A stretch of DNA of 64,000 nucleotides from Streptomyces sp. NBC_00536 (GCF_036346295.1 NZ_CP107819.1:930001-994000); one strand, 5' to 3'; positions 1 to 8,448 are shown, numbered from the stretch's first letter. The notes: generated by a model from the letters alone, not told the origin. Program-made: numbers and translations.

Positions 1-458
1 TGCGCAGCATCGAGCCCGTGGTCGCCGCCCGCTGGGAAGCCATCGCCCGGTGCCAGGGGAGCACGCCGGTGGACTGGCTGGCGCACGAGGACCTCGTCGA
101 CGCGCGGACGCTGCGCGGGCACCTGCGGGTCGGGCGCTACGCCCGTGGGATCGGCCTCACCCGGCATCCCGGCGCCGATGCCCCGCTGATGGAGCTGCTG
201 CTCGCCTACACCCCGGTCCTGCTGTGGCCGCACACGGCGGAGGGCTTCCCCGAGGAGCGCCACGCCAGCCTCGACCAGGACTGGTGGGCCATGCCGGGCG
301 CCCTGGCGCGCGCCTACCGCGAGCGCTGGCTCGGCGAGGGCCGCGCGGACCTCGCCGACCTCCGCGCCGTCTGGGACGACGAGGACTGGCTGCGCTTCTG
401 CCGCCTCCTGTGGACGGCGGCTCCCCGTATCCGCGACCGATCCGAGGGGACCCCATGA
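1..458 (+). CDS. C-terminal part of a probable VMAP (vWA-MoxR-associated) protein, cut by window edge
   Basis: The reading frame is open from base 3 leftwards, so only the last ~151 residues are visible. They are rich in Trp, Leu and Arg with short acidic patches such as VLLWPH and AVWDDEDW. Its stop overlaps the start of a MoxR ATPase by four bases (ATGA), so the two are translationally coupled. In actinobacterial VMAP ternary systems the order is VMAP, MoxR, then a vWA/SAV_2336 protein, and the next two genes match this; the assignment rests mainly on that context plus general resemblance to VMAP C-terminal domains. The N-terminal effector or protease part lies outside the window, so the full domain make-up is unknown. 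Confidence 0.5.
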   Translation, partial: RSIEPVVAARWEAIARCQGSTPVDWLAHEDLVDARTLRGHLRVGRYARGIGLTRHPGADAPLMELLLAYTPVLLWPHTAEGFPEERHASLDQDWWAMPGALARAYRERWLGEGRADLADLRAVWDDEDWLRFCRLLWTAAPRIRDRSEGTP

Positions 459-1408
459 CCTGGGACGCGTACTACCGGGGCGACGGCGTGCCGAGGCCCG
501 CCGCCGCACTGCCCGAACCGCCACCGTGGCGGACCTTCCCCATCCCGTCGTCGGCCGAGGTGTTCCGGCCGCCGGAGGGGCTGTCCGACGCCGTGAACGC
601 GGCCCTGGCGCTGCGCCGCCCCCTGCTGATCACCGGCGGGCCGGGCACCGGGAAGTCCACGGTGATCGAGCAGGTGGCCGCGGAGCTGGCGCTGGGGCCC
701 GTACTGCGCTGGCACGTCACCTCGCGCAGCTCGCTCGCGGACGCCCTGTACCGCTACGACGCGCTCGGCCGCATCCACGCGCACCGGCTCCAGCAGGAGA
801 AGGCGCGGGCGGGCGGTGCGGCGGGCGTGGACGACATCGCCGCCTTCCTGACCCTCGGGCCCCTGGGCACGGCGCTGTTGCCGTCGCCGCGCCCCCGCGC
901 GCTGCTCGTCGACGAGATCGACAAGGCCGACCTGGACCTTCCCGGAGACCTCCTCGACGTCCTGGAACGCGGGGAGTTCCGGGTGACCGAGCTGATGCGC
1001 GAGGAGCAGGACGAGGCGTGGGTGCGGGTCTGGGAGAGCCCGGAGCGGCACCTGGTGCAGCACGGGCACGTGCAGTGCACCGAGTTCCCGTTCATCGTGA
1101 TGACGAGCAACGGCGAACAGGAGCTGCCCGCGCCCTTCTTGCGGCGCTGCGTGCGCTACACCATGCCCAAGCCGACCGCCGAGCTGATCCGTGACGTCGT
1201 ACGCGGCCACCTGTGCCTGGAGGTCGGCGAGGCGGGACCGGCGGCCGAGCTGGTGGACGACTTCGTACGGCGCGTGGCGGCGGGCGAGAGCGTGGCGATC
1301 GACCAACTGCTGGGCACCCTGCACCTCTTGGACGGTCCGGCCCGTTCCCCGGGCGCCGAGCGGGAGAAACTGATCGCCCTGCTCATGAGGGACCTCTCGG
1401 GTGCCTGA
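455..1408 (+). CDS. MoxR-type AAA+ ATPase of a VMAP conflict system
   Basis: A 317-residue AAA+ ATPase. Walker A GGPGTGKST is at residues 61-69, Walker B LLVDEID at 150-156, and a sensor-1 TSN followed by an LRRC arginine-finger region lies near 215-232. MoxR ATPases act as NTP-driven chaperone-like switches working with vWA-domain partners. The ATG overlaps the upstream stop by four bases and the downstream GTG lies eight bases inside this gene, so all three products should be made in linked amounts. This context (VMAP fragment before, vWA/TIR protein after) makes it the NTPase of the conflict system rather than a housekeeping MoxR of the respiratory or methanol type. Confidence 0.88.
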   Translation: MTWDAYYRGDGVPRPAAALPEPPPWRTFPIPSSAEVFRPPEGLSDAVNAALALRRPLLITGGPGTGKSTVIEQVAAELALGPVLRWHVTSRSSLADALYRYDALGRIHAHRLQQEKARAGGAAGVDDIAAFLTLGPLGTALLPSPRPRALLVDEIDKADLDLPGDLLDVLERGEFRVTELMREEQDEAWVRVWESPERHLVQHGHVQCTEFPFIVMTSNGEQELPAPFLRRCVRYTMPKPTAELIRDVVRGHLCLEVGEAGPAAELVDDFVRRVAAGESVAIDQLLGTLHLLDGPARSPGAEREKLIALLMRDLSGA

Positions 1409-4268
1409 GTCCCCCGCGCCGCCGCCGCGGCCCCCGGGCGAGCCGGTGCGGGCCGGGGGCGGCGGCCCGCTGGCGGCCGTCGTCCCGGCCCTGCACGGGC
1501 TCGGCCGGGAGCTGGACGGGCTCGCGATCGCCGAGCTGCTCTGGCTGGCCGCGCTGCGGCGGGAGCGGGCAACTGCCGCCGGGGACACGGGAGTCGCGGA
1601 GGGCGCGGGCTCCCCCGGCGCCGCCGATCCGCGGGAGCGGATCGGGCCGTGGCGCCCGGGCCGCGATGTGTACGGTCCGTCGGCGCCGGGCGGCGAGGCG
1701 CTCCCCGCCCGGGAGGTCTCCGTGCCCCGGGCCGCCGCGCTCCCGCGCGCCCGGGAGATCGCCCGCGCCCTGCGGCCGCTGCGCCGGGCCTGGACCGCGG
1801 GGCGCAGTACGCGCCTGGACATCGGGGCGACGGTCGCGGCGTACGCCCGCAGCGGGGAACTGCTGCCCGCGTTCCGCCCGGCCCCGGAACGCTGGTTCGA
1901 CCTGACCGTGGTCCTCGACCGGTCGCCGACCATGGCCGTGTGGGAGGACGCGGGCGCCGAGCTGGTGAAGGTGCTGGCCTCGACGGGTGCTTTCCGTACG
2001 CTGCGGGTCCGCGAGACCGGCTCCTGGGGCCCGGGCCCCGGCACGGGTGCGGGCCCGGTCCCGGGCGGCCTCGGGGGCACCGGCGCGCGGTCGGCGCGGC
2101 CGCGGCGGCTGGTGCTCGTCTTCTCGGACTGCGTGTCCGGCGCCGGGGGCGGGGGCGGGGGCGGGGGCGCGTTCTGGGACCGGCTGCACGGCTGGGCCGC
2201 GGCCACCCCCACCGTGCTGGTCAACCCGCTCCCGCCACGGATCTGGCGGCATTCCGGCCTCGACCTCCCGGCGGTGCGGGTCACCCCGCCCGGCGCGCCG
2301 GGCGCGCGCAACTCCGCGCTGCGGTTCACCGCCCACACCCTGGCGCAGCAGCTGTACCCGCCGCCGGAGGGCCTCCGGGACGCCTGGCTCCCGCTGCCCG
2401 TCGTCGGCCTGTCGCCGCGCGCCGTCTCCCGCTGGGCCCGCACCCTGATGCGCGGGGACCCGGAGGGCTGCGAGGCGGTGCTGGTGCGCGGGCCGGGCCT
2501 GCCCGGGCCCGCCCCCGCCCCCGCGGAGCCGCCCGCCGACGCCGGGCAGCTGGCCGAGGCGTTCCTGCACCGGGCGTCGACGCCCGCCGTCCGGCTCGCG
2601 GTGCTCTGCTCCTCGTACGCGCGACTGCACACCGGCCTCCTCCATGTGATCCGGCAGGAACTCGTCCCGGAGGCGACGGCGGCCGACCTGGCCGAAGTGG
2701 TCGTCGGCGGGCTGGTCTTCATCGAAACGCCGGACGGCGCAGTGGCAGACGGCGGGACCGCGGACGGCGGGCCGGTGCTGAGCTTCCGGGAGGGCGTGCG
2801 CGAGCGGCTGGCGCCGAGGCTCGGCGCGCGCGACGCGCTGCGCACCCGGGAGGCGGTGAGCCGGTTCATCGCGGGGCACGCCGGAGCCCCGGGCGGCTTC
2901 CCGGCCCTGGTCCCCGACCCGGCGGGGGCCGCGGGGATCTCCGCCGCGGCGGTGCCCTTCGCCCGGGCGTCGGACCGTACGCTCCAGGGCCTGGAAGCGG
3001 GGCCCCGACCGCGACTGGCGGCCCCGTCCGGGCAACCGCGACCGGAGCCGCCGCCCGCCGTGTCGGGCCGGGTGCGCGCTCCGGCCGACGACCGGCCCTA
3101 CTTCTTCCTCAGTTACGCCCACACGCCCCGCCTGGGCACGACCGGGCCGGACGTGAACGAGTCGGTCGAGCGCTTCTTCCGCGACCTGTGTGATGAGGTG
3201 ATGGCCCTGGCGGACCTGCCCGAGGGGGCCGCCGCGGGGTTCATGGACCGGCAGATCGGGCTCGGTGAGGGGTGGTCGGACCGGCTGGGCCACGTACTGG
3301 CCACCTGCCGGGTGTTCGTCCCGCTCTACTCGCCCCGCTACTTCGCCAGCGAGACGTGCGGCAAGGAGTGGTTCGCGTTCGCCCAGCGCTCCCTCTACGA
3401 GCGTGCACGCGGGGTCGAACCGGTCGAGGCGATCGTGCCCGCGCTCTGGGTTCTGACCCTGCCCGAACAGATGCCGCGGGTCGCCCGGCGCGTGCAGTTC
3501 GACTCCCGCCCCTTCGGGGAGGACTACACGAGCGAAGGCCTGTACGCGCTGATGAGGCTCCGGGCGTTCGCCCAGGAATACCGCCAGGCGGTCCACGCGC
3601 TGGCGACGAGGATCGTCGAAGTGGGCGAGAGCGCGCCCCTCCCTTCCCGCCGGACCGTCGACTACCTGAACGTCCCAAGCGCCTTCCGGGCCGCCACCCG
3701 GTCCGAGGAGAGCCTGCGGATCGCCGTCGTCGCGCCGACGCTGCGGAACCTGCCCGAAGGGCGCGATCCGCGCTACTACGGCGACACCCCGGACGACTGG
3801 AACCCGTACCACCCCGAATCCGCGCGGCCCCTCGCGGACGTGGCCACCGGCCTCGCCTTCCAGCTCAACGAGCAGGTGGACGTCTCCACCCTCGCCGACG
3901 AGGTCACACGGGTCGTGCGCGGCGTCGCCTCCAGTGGACCGCTGATCCTGCTCGTGGACGCCTGGGCGCTGCGGGTGCCGGAACTGCGGGCCGGGCTGGC
4001 CGCCCTGGACGCGGCCCGGGAACCGGGGACGATCGTCCTGTGCGCCCGGCACCGCCTGGACATGCAGGTCAGCCTGTACTCGCTGGAGAGCGCCTTCCCC
4101 GGACTGACGCACCGGTCGGGCGTCGCCCTCGGCCGGGCCGCCCACGGGCTGACCACCCTGGAGGCCTTCGGCGCCGCGATGCCGCGGGCCGTGGAGCACG
4201 CCTACGCCGACTACCTGGGTCAGCAGGGCGACGTCCCGCCGGGGGCGCCTCACACGCCGCGGGGCTGA
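1401..4268 (+). CDS. SAV_2336-type vWA-like / TIR / FxsC fusion protein
   Basis: A 955-residue protein starting at GTG 1401. Residues ~20-400 match the SAV_2336 N-terminal type: a helical start, then a vWA-like fold whose first metal-site motif reads DRSPT (Asp173) and a second acidic strand LVFSDC. Residues ~567-750 are a TIR-like domain, opening PYFFLSYAH with Ser571 and carrying a Glu in CGKEW (Glu656) where NAD-cleaving TIRs place the catalytic Glu. Residues ~753-955 resemble the C-terminal part of FxsC, the TIR-like protein found beside FxsA/FxsB peptide cassettes. No short FxSxx or FxLD-type precursor gene is visible here. Likely the effector or sensor arm of the VMAP/MoxR operon; NADase activity is inferred, not shown. 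Confidence 0.75.
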   Translation: MPESPAPPPRPPGEPVRAGGGGPLAAVVPALHGLGRELDGLAIAELLWLAALRRERATAAGDTGVAEGAGSPGAADPRERIGPWRPGRDVYGPSAPGGEALPAREVSVPRAAALPRAREIARALRPLRRAWTAGRSTRLDIGATVAAYARSGELLPAFRPAPERWFDLTVVLDRSPTMAVWEDAGAELVKVLASTGAFRTLRVRETGSWGPGPGTGAGPVPGGLGGTGARSARPRRLVLVFSDCVSGAGGGGGGGGAFWDRLHGWAAATPTVLVNPLPPRIWRHSGLDLPAVRVTPPGAPGARNSALRFTAHTLAQQLYPPPEGLRDAWLPLPVVGLSPRAVSRWARTLMRGDPEGCEAVLVRGPGLPGPAPAPAEPPADAGQLAEAFLHRASTPAVRLAVLCSSYARLHTGLLHVIRQELVPEATAADLAEVVVGGLVFIETPDGAVADGGTADGGPVLSFREGVRERLAPRLGARDALRTREAVSRFIAGHAGAPGGFPALVPDPAGAAGISAAAVPFARASDRTLQGLEAGPRPRLAAPSGQPRPEPPPAVSGRVRAPADDRPYFFLSYAHTPRLGTTGPDVNESVERFFRDLCDEVMALADLPEGAAAGFMDRQIGLGEGWSDRLGHVLATCRVFVPLYSPRYFASETCGKEWFAFAQRSLYERARGVEPVEAIVPALWVLTLPEQMPRVARRVQFDSRPFGEDYTSEGLYALMRLRAFAQEYRQAVHALATRIVEVGESAPLPSRRTVDYLNVPSAFRAATRSEESLRIAVVAPTLRNLPEGRDPRYYGDTPDDWNPYHPESARPLADVATGLAFQLNEQVDVSTLADEVTRVVRGVASSGPLILLVDAWALRVPELRAGLAALDAAREPGTIVLCARHRLDMQVSLYSLESAFPGLTHRSGVALGRAAHGLTTLEAFGAAMPRAVEHAYADYLGQQGDVPPGAPHTPRG
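2145..2168 (+). repeat. (GGGGGC)x4 hexamer tract inside the vWA-like domain
   Basis: Four consecutive GGGGGC units encode eight glycines within the TIR fusion gene. The tract satisfies a G-quadruplex pattern (four runs of five G with one-base loops). A gain or loss of a whole unit keeps the frame, but single-base slippage would truncate the TIR domain. Confidence 0.85.
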
Positions 4269-4329
4269 TTCCTCCGCCATGCGGAACACTGGCCCCAGAA
4301 TCGTCCGCCCACCCCACCGGGAGATGCGC

Positions 4330-5334
4330 ATGAGGATGCTGATCAACAGTCCGGAGACCGTCGTCGCCGACGCGCTGCGGGGGATGGCAGCCGCGCATCC
4401 CGAGCTGGACGTGGACGTGGAGCGGCGGATCGTCGTACGCCGGGACGTGCGCGGGGGTGGCCGGGTCGGGGTGGTGTCCGGCGGCGGGTCCGGGCACGAG
4501 CCGCTGCACGCCGGGTTCGTGGGGTACGGCATGCTGTCGGCGGCCTGCCCCGGAGAGGTGTTCACCTCGCCCGTGCCCGATCAGATGCTGCGGGCCGCGA
4601 CCGCCGTGGACAGCGGGCAGGGGGTGCTGTTCATCCTCAAGAACTACACGGGGGACGTCCTCAACTTCGAGATGGCCGCCGAACTCGCCGACGAGGACGG
4701 CATCCGGATCGAGCGGGTGCTGGTCAACGACGACGTCGCGGTCACCGACAGCCTCCACACGGCCGGACGGCGCGGCACCGGCGCCACCCTCTTCGTCGAG
4801 AAGATCGCCGGGGCGGCCGCCGAGGAAGGCGCGCCGCTGGACCGGGTCGCGGCCCTCGCCCGGCGCGTGAACGCCGCCTCCCGCAGCTTCGGGGTCGCGC
4901 TCGGCCCGTGCACCACCCCCGCCAAGGGCAGCCCCACCTTCGACCTGCCGGAGGGCGAGCTGGAACTGGGCATCGGCATCCACGGCGAGCCGGGCCGGGA
5001 GCGGCGCCCGATGATGACCGCGCGGGAGATCGCGGAGGTCGCCGTGGGGGCCGTCCTGCAGGAACTGGACGAGGTGGGTCCGGCCGACGGACCGGTCCTG
5101 GCCCTGGTCAACGGGATGGGCGCGACCCCGCTGCTGGAGCTGTACGGGTTCCACGCCGAGGTCGCGCGGGTGCTCGCGGAGCGGGGCGTTCCCGTGGCGC
5201 GCGCCCTGGTCGGGAACTACGTCACCGCGCTGGACATGGCCGGGTGTTCGGTGACCCTGTGCCGCGCCGACGACGAGCTGCTGCGGCTGTGGGACGCGCC
5301 CGTGCAGACCACCGCGCTGCGCTGGGGCCGCTGA
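4330..5334 (+). CDS. dhaK: Dihydroxyacetone kinase subunit DhaK
   Basis: A 334-residue dihydroxyacetone-binding subunit of the PEP-dependent kinase. The substrate forms a hemiaminal with a conserved His in GIHGEPG; here that is His218, the same number as in E. coli DhaK. The N-terminal GGGSGHEP loop is also present. The start at ATG 4330 is preferred over ATG 4324 and 4336 because GGGAG lies six bases upstream. It begins a dhaK-dhaL-dhaM operon; DhaK presents dihydroxyacetone and DhaL-ADP transfers the phosphate, giving dihydroxyacetone phosphate for glycolysis. The gene is full length with all key residues. Confidence 0.95.
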   Translation: MRMLINSPETVVADALRGMAAAHPELDVDVERRIVVRRDVRGGGRVGVVSGGGSGHEPLHAGFVGYGMLSAACPGEVFTSPVPDQMLRAATAVDSGQGVLFILKNYTGDVLNFEMAAELADEDGIRIERVLVNDDVAVTDSLHTAGRRGTGATLFVEKIAGAAAEEGAPLDRVAALARRVNAASRSFGVALGPCTTPAKGSPTFDLPEGELELGIGIHGEPGRERRPMMTAREIAEVAVGAVLQELDEVGPADGPVLALVNGMGATPLLELYGFHAEVARVLAERGVPVARALVGNYVTALDMAGCSVTLCRADDELLRLWDAPVQTTALRWGR

Positions 5335-5409
5335 CCAACGGGGGGTGGCCGACGGGAAGTAGGCTGGGGAGCGGGCAGGGTGACGGGTGATCAACTGCGA
5401 GGAGATCCG

Positions 5410-6054
5410 GTGCGGGACGCGGTGCGGGACGCGGAGTTCTTCGGGCGCTGGATGGCCGCCGTGGCCGTCTCGGTGGAGCGCGAGGCGGACCGGTTGACGG
5501 AGCTGGACTCGCCCATCGGCGACGCCGACCACGGGAGCAATCTGCTGCGCGGTTTCCTGGCGGTACGGGCCGCACTCGACGCCGGGGTGCCCCCGTCGCC
5601 CGGCGCCGTGCTCCAGCTGGCCGGGCGGACCCTGATCGGCGCGGTGGGCGGCGCCTCCGGCCCGCTCTACGGAACCCTGCTGCGGCGCACCGGGAAGGAA
5701 CTCGGCGACGCCCCGGAGGTCTCCGACGACGCGCTGCGCAAGGCCCTGTACGCGGGGGTGGGCGCGGTCGCCCAGCTGGGCGGGGCCGCGCCGGGCGACA
5801 AGACCATGCTGGACGCACTGGTTCCGGGGGTCGCGGCGCTGAGTACGTCGTACCGCGCGGCGGCGGAGGCGGCGCTGAACGGGGCGCTGGCGACCGTACC
5901 GCTCCAGGCCCGCAAGGGACGGGCGAGCTACCTGGGCGAGCGCAGCATCGGACACCAGGACCCGGGGGCCACCTCGGCGGCCCTGCTGCTCGGAGCGCTC
6001 GCCGACACGGCGGACAGCGCCGATGCGGCCGCTCCGGCGGAGGACGGGGAGTGA
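5410..6054 (+). CDS. dhaL: Dihydroxyacetone kinase ADP-binding subunit DhaL
   Basis: A 214-residue all-helical subunit that holds ADP and Mg as a permanent cofactor and passes phosphate from DhaM to dihydroxyacetone on DhaK. The metal-binding aspartates are visible as Asp33, Asp38 and Asp40 in the segment DSPIGDADHG, followed later by GGASGP. GTG 5410 has GAGGAG five bases upstream and is chosen over GTG 5380, which lacks a good ribosome-binding site. The stop overlaps the dhaM start, so the two are coupled. Confidence 0.93.
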   Translation: MRDAVRDAEFFGRWMAAVAVSVEREADRLTELDSPIGDADHGSNLLRGFLAVRAALDAGVPPSPGAVLQLAGRTLIGAVGGASGPLYGTLLRRTGKELGDAPEVSDDALRKALYAGVGAVAQLGGAAPGDKTMLDALVPGVAALSTSYRAAAEAALNGALATVPLQARKGRASYLGERSIGHQDPGATSAALLLGALADTADSADAAAPAEDGE

Positions 6055-6479
6055 GCGGGACCGGAAGCGTGGAGGAGGGCGCGGCGCTCGTCGGGATCGT
6101 GCTGGTCTCACACAGCGCGGCGGTCGCCCGGTCCGTGTCGGAGCTGGCGTCCGCGATGGTGGCGGGAGGTCCCGCCGCCCTGGTGGCCGTCGCGGGTGGC
6201 ACGCCCGACGGTGCGCTGGGCACGAGCGCCGAGCTGATCGTGGCGGCGGCCCGCTCGGTGGACCGGGGCGCGGGGGTGGCACTGATCGCGGACCTCGGCA
6301 GTTCGGTGCTGACCGTCAAGTCGCTCCTGCTGGACGAGGAACTGCCGCCCGGATCGCGCCTGCTCGACGCGCCGTTCCTGGAGGGCGCGGTGGCCGCGGT
6401 GGTGACCGCCTCGACCGGCGCCCCGCTGGACGCCGTGGCCCTGGCGGCGGGCGAGGCCTACGCCTACCGGAAGGTCTGA
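6051..6479 (+). CDS. dhaM: PTS-type phosphotransferase DhaM (EIIA domain only)
   Basis: A 142-residue mannose-EIIA-like domain. The phospho-accepting residue is His21 in LVSHSAAVA. It receives phosphate from HPr and hands it to ADP on DhaL. E. coli DhaM carries extra HPr and EI-like domains; this one is the EIIA domain alone, as in many Gram-positive bacteria, so it must depend on the general PTS proteins EI and HPr encoded elsewhere. GTG 6051 overlaps the dhaL stop. Confidence 0.92.
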   Translation: MSGTGSVEEGAALVGIVLVSHSAAVARSVSELASAMVAGGPAALVAVAGGTPDGALGTSAELIVAAARSVDRGAGVALIADLGSSVLTVKSLLLDEELPPGSRLLDAPFLEGAVAAVVTASTGAPLDAVALAAGEAYAYRKV

Positions 6480-6516
6480 CCGGCCCCGCCGCCCTTCCGC
6501 CCCCCGGGCCCACCGT

Positions 6517-6906
6517 TCAGCGGCCCCGCAGGTTCTCGATGTCCCGGCGTTCGCGCTTGGTCGGACGGCCCGCGCCCCGCTCGCGGATGCCGACGACGGC
6601 CGCCTCGACGGGGGTCGGCGGGGGCGGGCTGTTGTCGGTCAGGCACTCGGCCGCGACCGGTGCGCCGACCCGCTTCGTCACGGCCCGCCGGACCACGACG
6701 ATCCGCTCGCGCCCCGCGTGGAAGAGCCGCACCTCGTCGCCCGGGCCGACCGGCTGGGCCGGTTTGGCCCGCTCGCCGTTGACCTTCACGTGTCCCGCCC
6801 GGCAGGCGGCGGCCGCGAGCGAGCGGGTCTTGGTCAGCCGTACCGACCAGATCCAGCTGTCCACCCGCGCCGTTCCCGTTGCCGTTGCCGTTCCCTCATC
6901 AGCCAT
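6517..6906 (-). CDS. S4-domain RNA-binding protein (Hsp15/HslR-like)
   Basis: A 129-residue protein whose residues ~14-60 form an S4 RNA-binding fold (RVDSWIWSVRL, then ACRAGHVKVNGERAKP). In the Hsp15 family it recognises free 50S subunits with stalled nascent chains. The C-terminal tail is basic and proline-rich, ending RPTKRERRDIENLRGR. It converges with dhaM and diverges from the molybdate regulator across a ~156-base spacer. Short S4 proteins of this size are common in actinobacteria; the ribosome-rescue role is by family only. Confidence 0.85.
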   Translation of the reverse strand: MADEGTATATGTARVDSWIWSVRLTKTRSLAAAACRAGHVKVNGERAKPAQPVGPGDEVRLFHAGRERIVVVRRAVTKRVGAPVAAECLTDNSPPPPTPVEAAVVGIRERGAGRPTKRERRDIENLRGR

Positions 6907-6979
6907 GCCCCGACTCTATCCATCGGGGCTCCCGCAACCGGGGCTCCGGCCACCGGGAAATGGAATCGACTTTGGCGGA

Positions 6980-7061
6980 TGCGACAAAGGCCACGGCACC
7001 TGCCATGTACATCATCCCAATGGAATTGCAAATGCGGCAGATGTGCCCCTACCTTGTCGCA
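6980..7061. promoter_or_regulatory. Inverted repeat flanking the molybdate-regulator promoter region
   Basis: TGCGACAA at 6980-6987 and TTGTCGCA at 7054-7061 are exact inverted copies 66 bases apart, the second directly before the ATG at 7063. AATGGAAT is also repeated near 6959 and 7019. This may be an autoregulatory site for the HTH-TOBE protein, but no binding evidence exists. Confidence 0.35.
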
Positions 7062-7062
7062 C

Positions 7063-7458
7063 ATGCAGTCCTACACCATCGGCCAGGCGGCACGCCTGCT
7101 CGGCGTCAGCCCCGACACCGCCCGTCGCTGGGCCGATGCCGGCCGGGTCTCGACCCATCGGGACGAGAGCGGCCGTCGGCTCATCGACGGCCGGGCCCTC
7201 GCCGCCTTCTCCGTGGAAGTGGGCCAGGGCGCCCACACCGAGGACGGTGAGCCGTACACCTCGGCCCGCAACGCCTTCCCCGGGATCGTCACCGCCGTCA
7301 AGCTCGGCGACGTGGCCGCCCAGGTCGAGATCCAGGCGGGTCCCCACCGCCTCGTCTCCCTGCTCACCCGCGAGGCCGTCGAGGAACTGGGCCTGGAGGT
7401 CGGCATGCAGGCCACCGCCCGCGTGAAGTCGACCAGCGTCCACATAGACCGCGCCTAG
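7063..7458 (+). CDS. HTH-TOBE molybdate-responsive regulator
   Basis: A 131-residue one-component regulator. Residues 1-50 are a MerR/excisionase-type helix-turn-helix (YTIGQAARLLGVSPDTARRW); residues ~62-130 are a TOBE/Mop domain (NAFPGIVTAVKLGDVAAQVEIQ then LEVGMQATARVKSTSVHI) of the kind that binds molybdate or tungstate. It sits 136 bases before modA in the same direction, so it is the likely regulator of the uptake genes. It is a compact alternative to E. coli ModE, which has a winged HTH and two Mop domains. Proteins of this design are widespread beside actinobacterial modABC genes. Confidence 0.88.
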   Translation: MQSYTIGQAARLLGVSPDTARRWADAGRVSTHRDESGRRLIDGRALAAFSVEVGQGAHTEDGEPYTSARNAFPGIVTAVKLGDVAAQVEIQAGPHRLVSLLTREAVEELGLEVGMQATARVKSTSVHIDRA

Positions 7459-7594
7459 CCGCACCCGGTACGGACCGCCCCACCGGTCGGCCCGTACCTC
7501 CGTACCGCTCGTACGCACCACCTGTACGCCCGTCCCCACCCGCTCCGCCCGTCACCGGCGCGGGTCCTTGCCAGACCCGAGGAGCCGTATCCAC

Positions 7595-8422
7595 ATGTTC
7601 TCCACCAGCATCAACCGCCGCCGCGCGGCCGCCGCCGTCCTGGGCGCCGCCCTGCTCGTCCCGCTGACCGCCTGCGGCAAGGACGACGCGAAGAAGCCGG
7701 CCGCCGACGGCGCGAGCGCCGCCGCGTCCGCCTCCCCGTCGGCCGCCGCGCCGAAGGCCGCCAGCCTGACGGTCCTCGCCGCCTCCTCGCTCACCGACGT
7801 CTTCAAGACGGCCGGCGCCGCGTACGAGAAGGCCAACCCCGGTACGAAGATCACCTTCTCCTTCGCCGGTTCGCAGGAGCTGGCCGCCCAGGTCAAGCAG
7901 GGCGCCCCGGCCGACGCCCTGGTCACCGCCGACACCAAGACCATGGACGGGCTCAGCGCCGAGGCCAACGCGCCCAAGGTCATCGCGAAGAACCGCCTGG
8001 TCATCGCGGCGGGCAAGGGCAACCCCTTCAAGATCGGGTCCCTCAAGGACCTCGCCAACACCAAGATCAAGGTGGTCCTCGCGGCCCCCGAGGTCCCGGT
8101 CGGCCGCTACAGCAAGCAGATCCTCGACGCCCAGAAGATCGAGGTGAAGCCGGTCTCCCAGGAGCCGAACGTCCGCGCCGTGCTGAGCAAGGTCGAGCTG
8201 GGCGAAGCCGACGCCGGTCTCGTCTACAAGACGGACTCCATCAAGTCCGGGGACAAGGTCACGACCGTCGACATCCCGGACGAGCAGAACGCCGTCGCGT
8301 CCTACCCCGCCGCCTCCCTCAAGGGCTCCAAGAACGCCGAGGCCGCGGCCGCGTTCGTGGCGTGGCTGAGCACCCCCGAGGCACAGAAGATCCTGCAGGA
8401 CGCCGGTTTCCAGCAGGCGTAG
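7595..8422 (+). CDS. modA: Molybdate ABC transporter substrate-binding lipoprotein ModA
   Basis: A 275-residue lipoprotein. The signal peptide ends in lipobox LTAC with Cys27 as the lipidated residue; a charged and Ala-rich linker follows, then the periplasmic-type binding fold starting LTVLAASSLTDVFK, a hallmark of ModA whose Ser residues bind the oxyanion. The motifs TADTKTMDGL and LVYKTDS are also typical. ATG 7595 is preceded by GAGGAG ten bases upstream. It lies between the HTH-TOBE regulator and fused modBC, completing a molybdate uptake module. Confidence 0.94.
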   Translation: MFSTSINRRRAAAAVLGAALLVPLTACGKDDAKKPAADGASAAASASPSAAAPKAASLTVLAASSLTDVFKTAGAAYEKANPGTKITFSFAGSQELAAQVKQGAPADALVTADTKTMDGLSAEANAPKVIAKNRLVIAAGKGNPFKIGSLKDLANTKIKVVLAAPEVPVGRYSKQILDAQKIEVKPVSQEPNVRAVLSKVELGEADAGLVYKTDSIKSGDKVTTVDIPDEQNAVASYPAASLKGSKNAEAAAAFVAWLSTPEAQKILQDAGFQQA

Positions 8423-8430
8423 CCCACGGC

Positions 8431-8448
8431 GCCCCGCTCCGGCGGGGC
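8431..8448 (+). terminator. Short GC hairpin between modA and modBC
   Basis: GCCCCGC at 8431-8437 pairs with GCGGGGC at 8442-8448 around a TCCG loop, nine bases after the modA stop. There is no T-run. It may partly end transcription or protect the modA end of the message. Confidence 0.45.

Noticed and set aside
314..2869. 851-residue minus-strand frame over the MoxR and TIR genes
   Set aside because: High-GC shadow frame with low-complexity composition and no motif; plus-strand genes have clear domains.
1..4329. Search for a short FxSxx- or FxLD-type peptide precursor near the FxsC-like gene
   Set aside because: None seen; the 61-base gap after the TIR gene and the overlaps before it leave no room. 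A precursor could still lie left of the window.
1383..4565. 1060-residue minus-strand frame over the TIR gene and dhaK
   Set aside because: Shadow frame lacking motifs and antisense to two well-supported genes.
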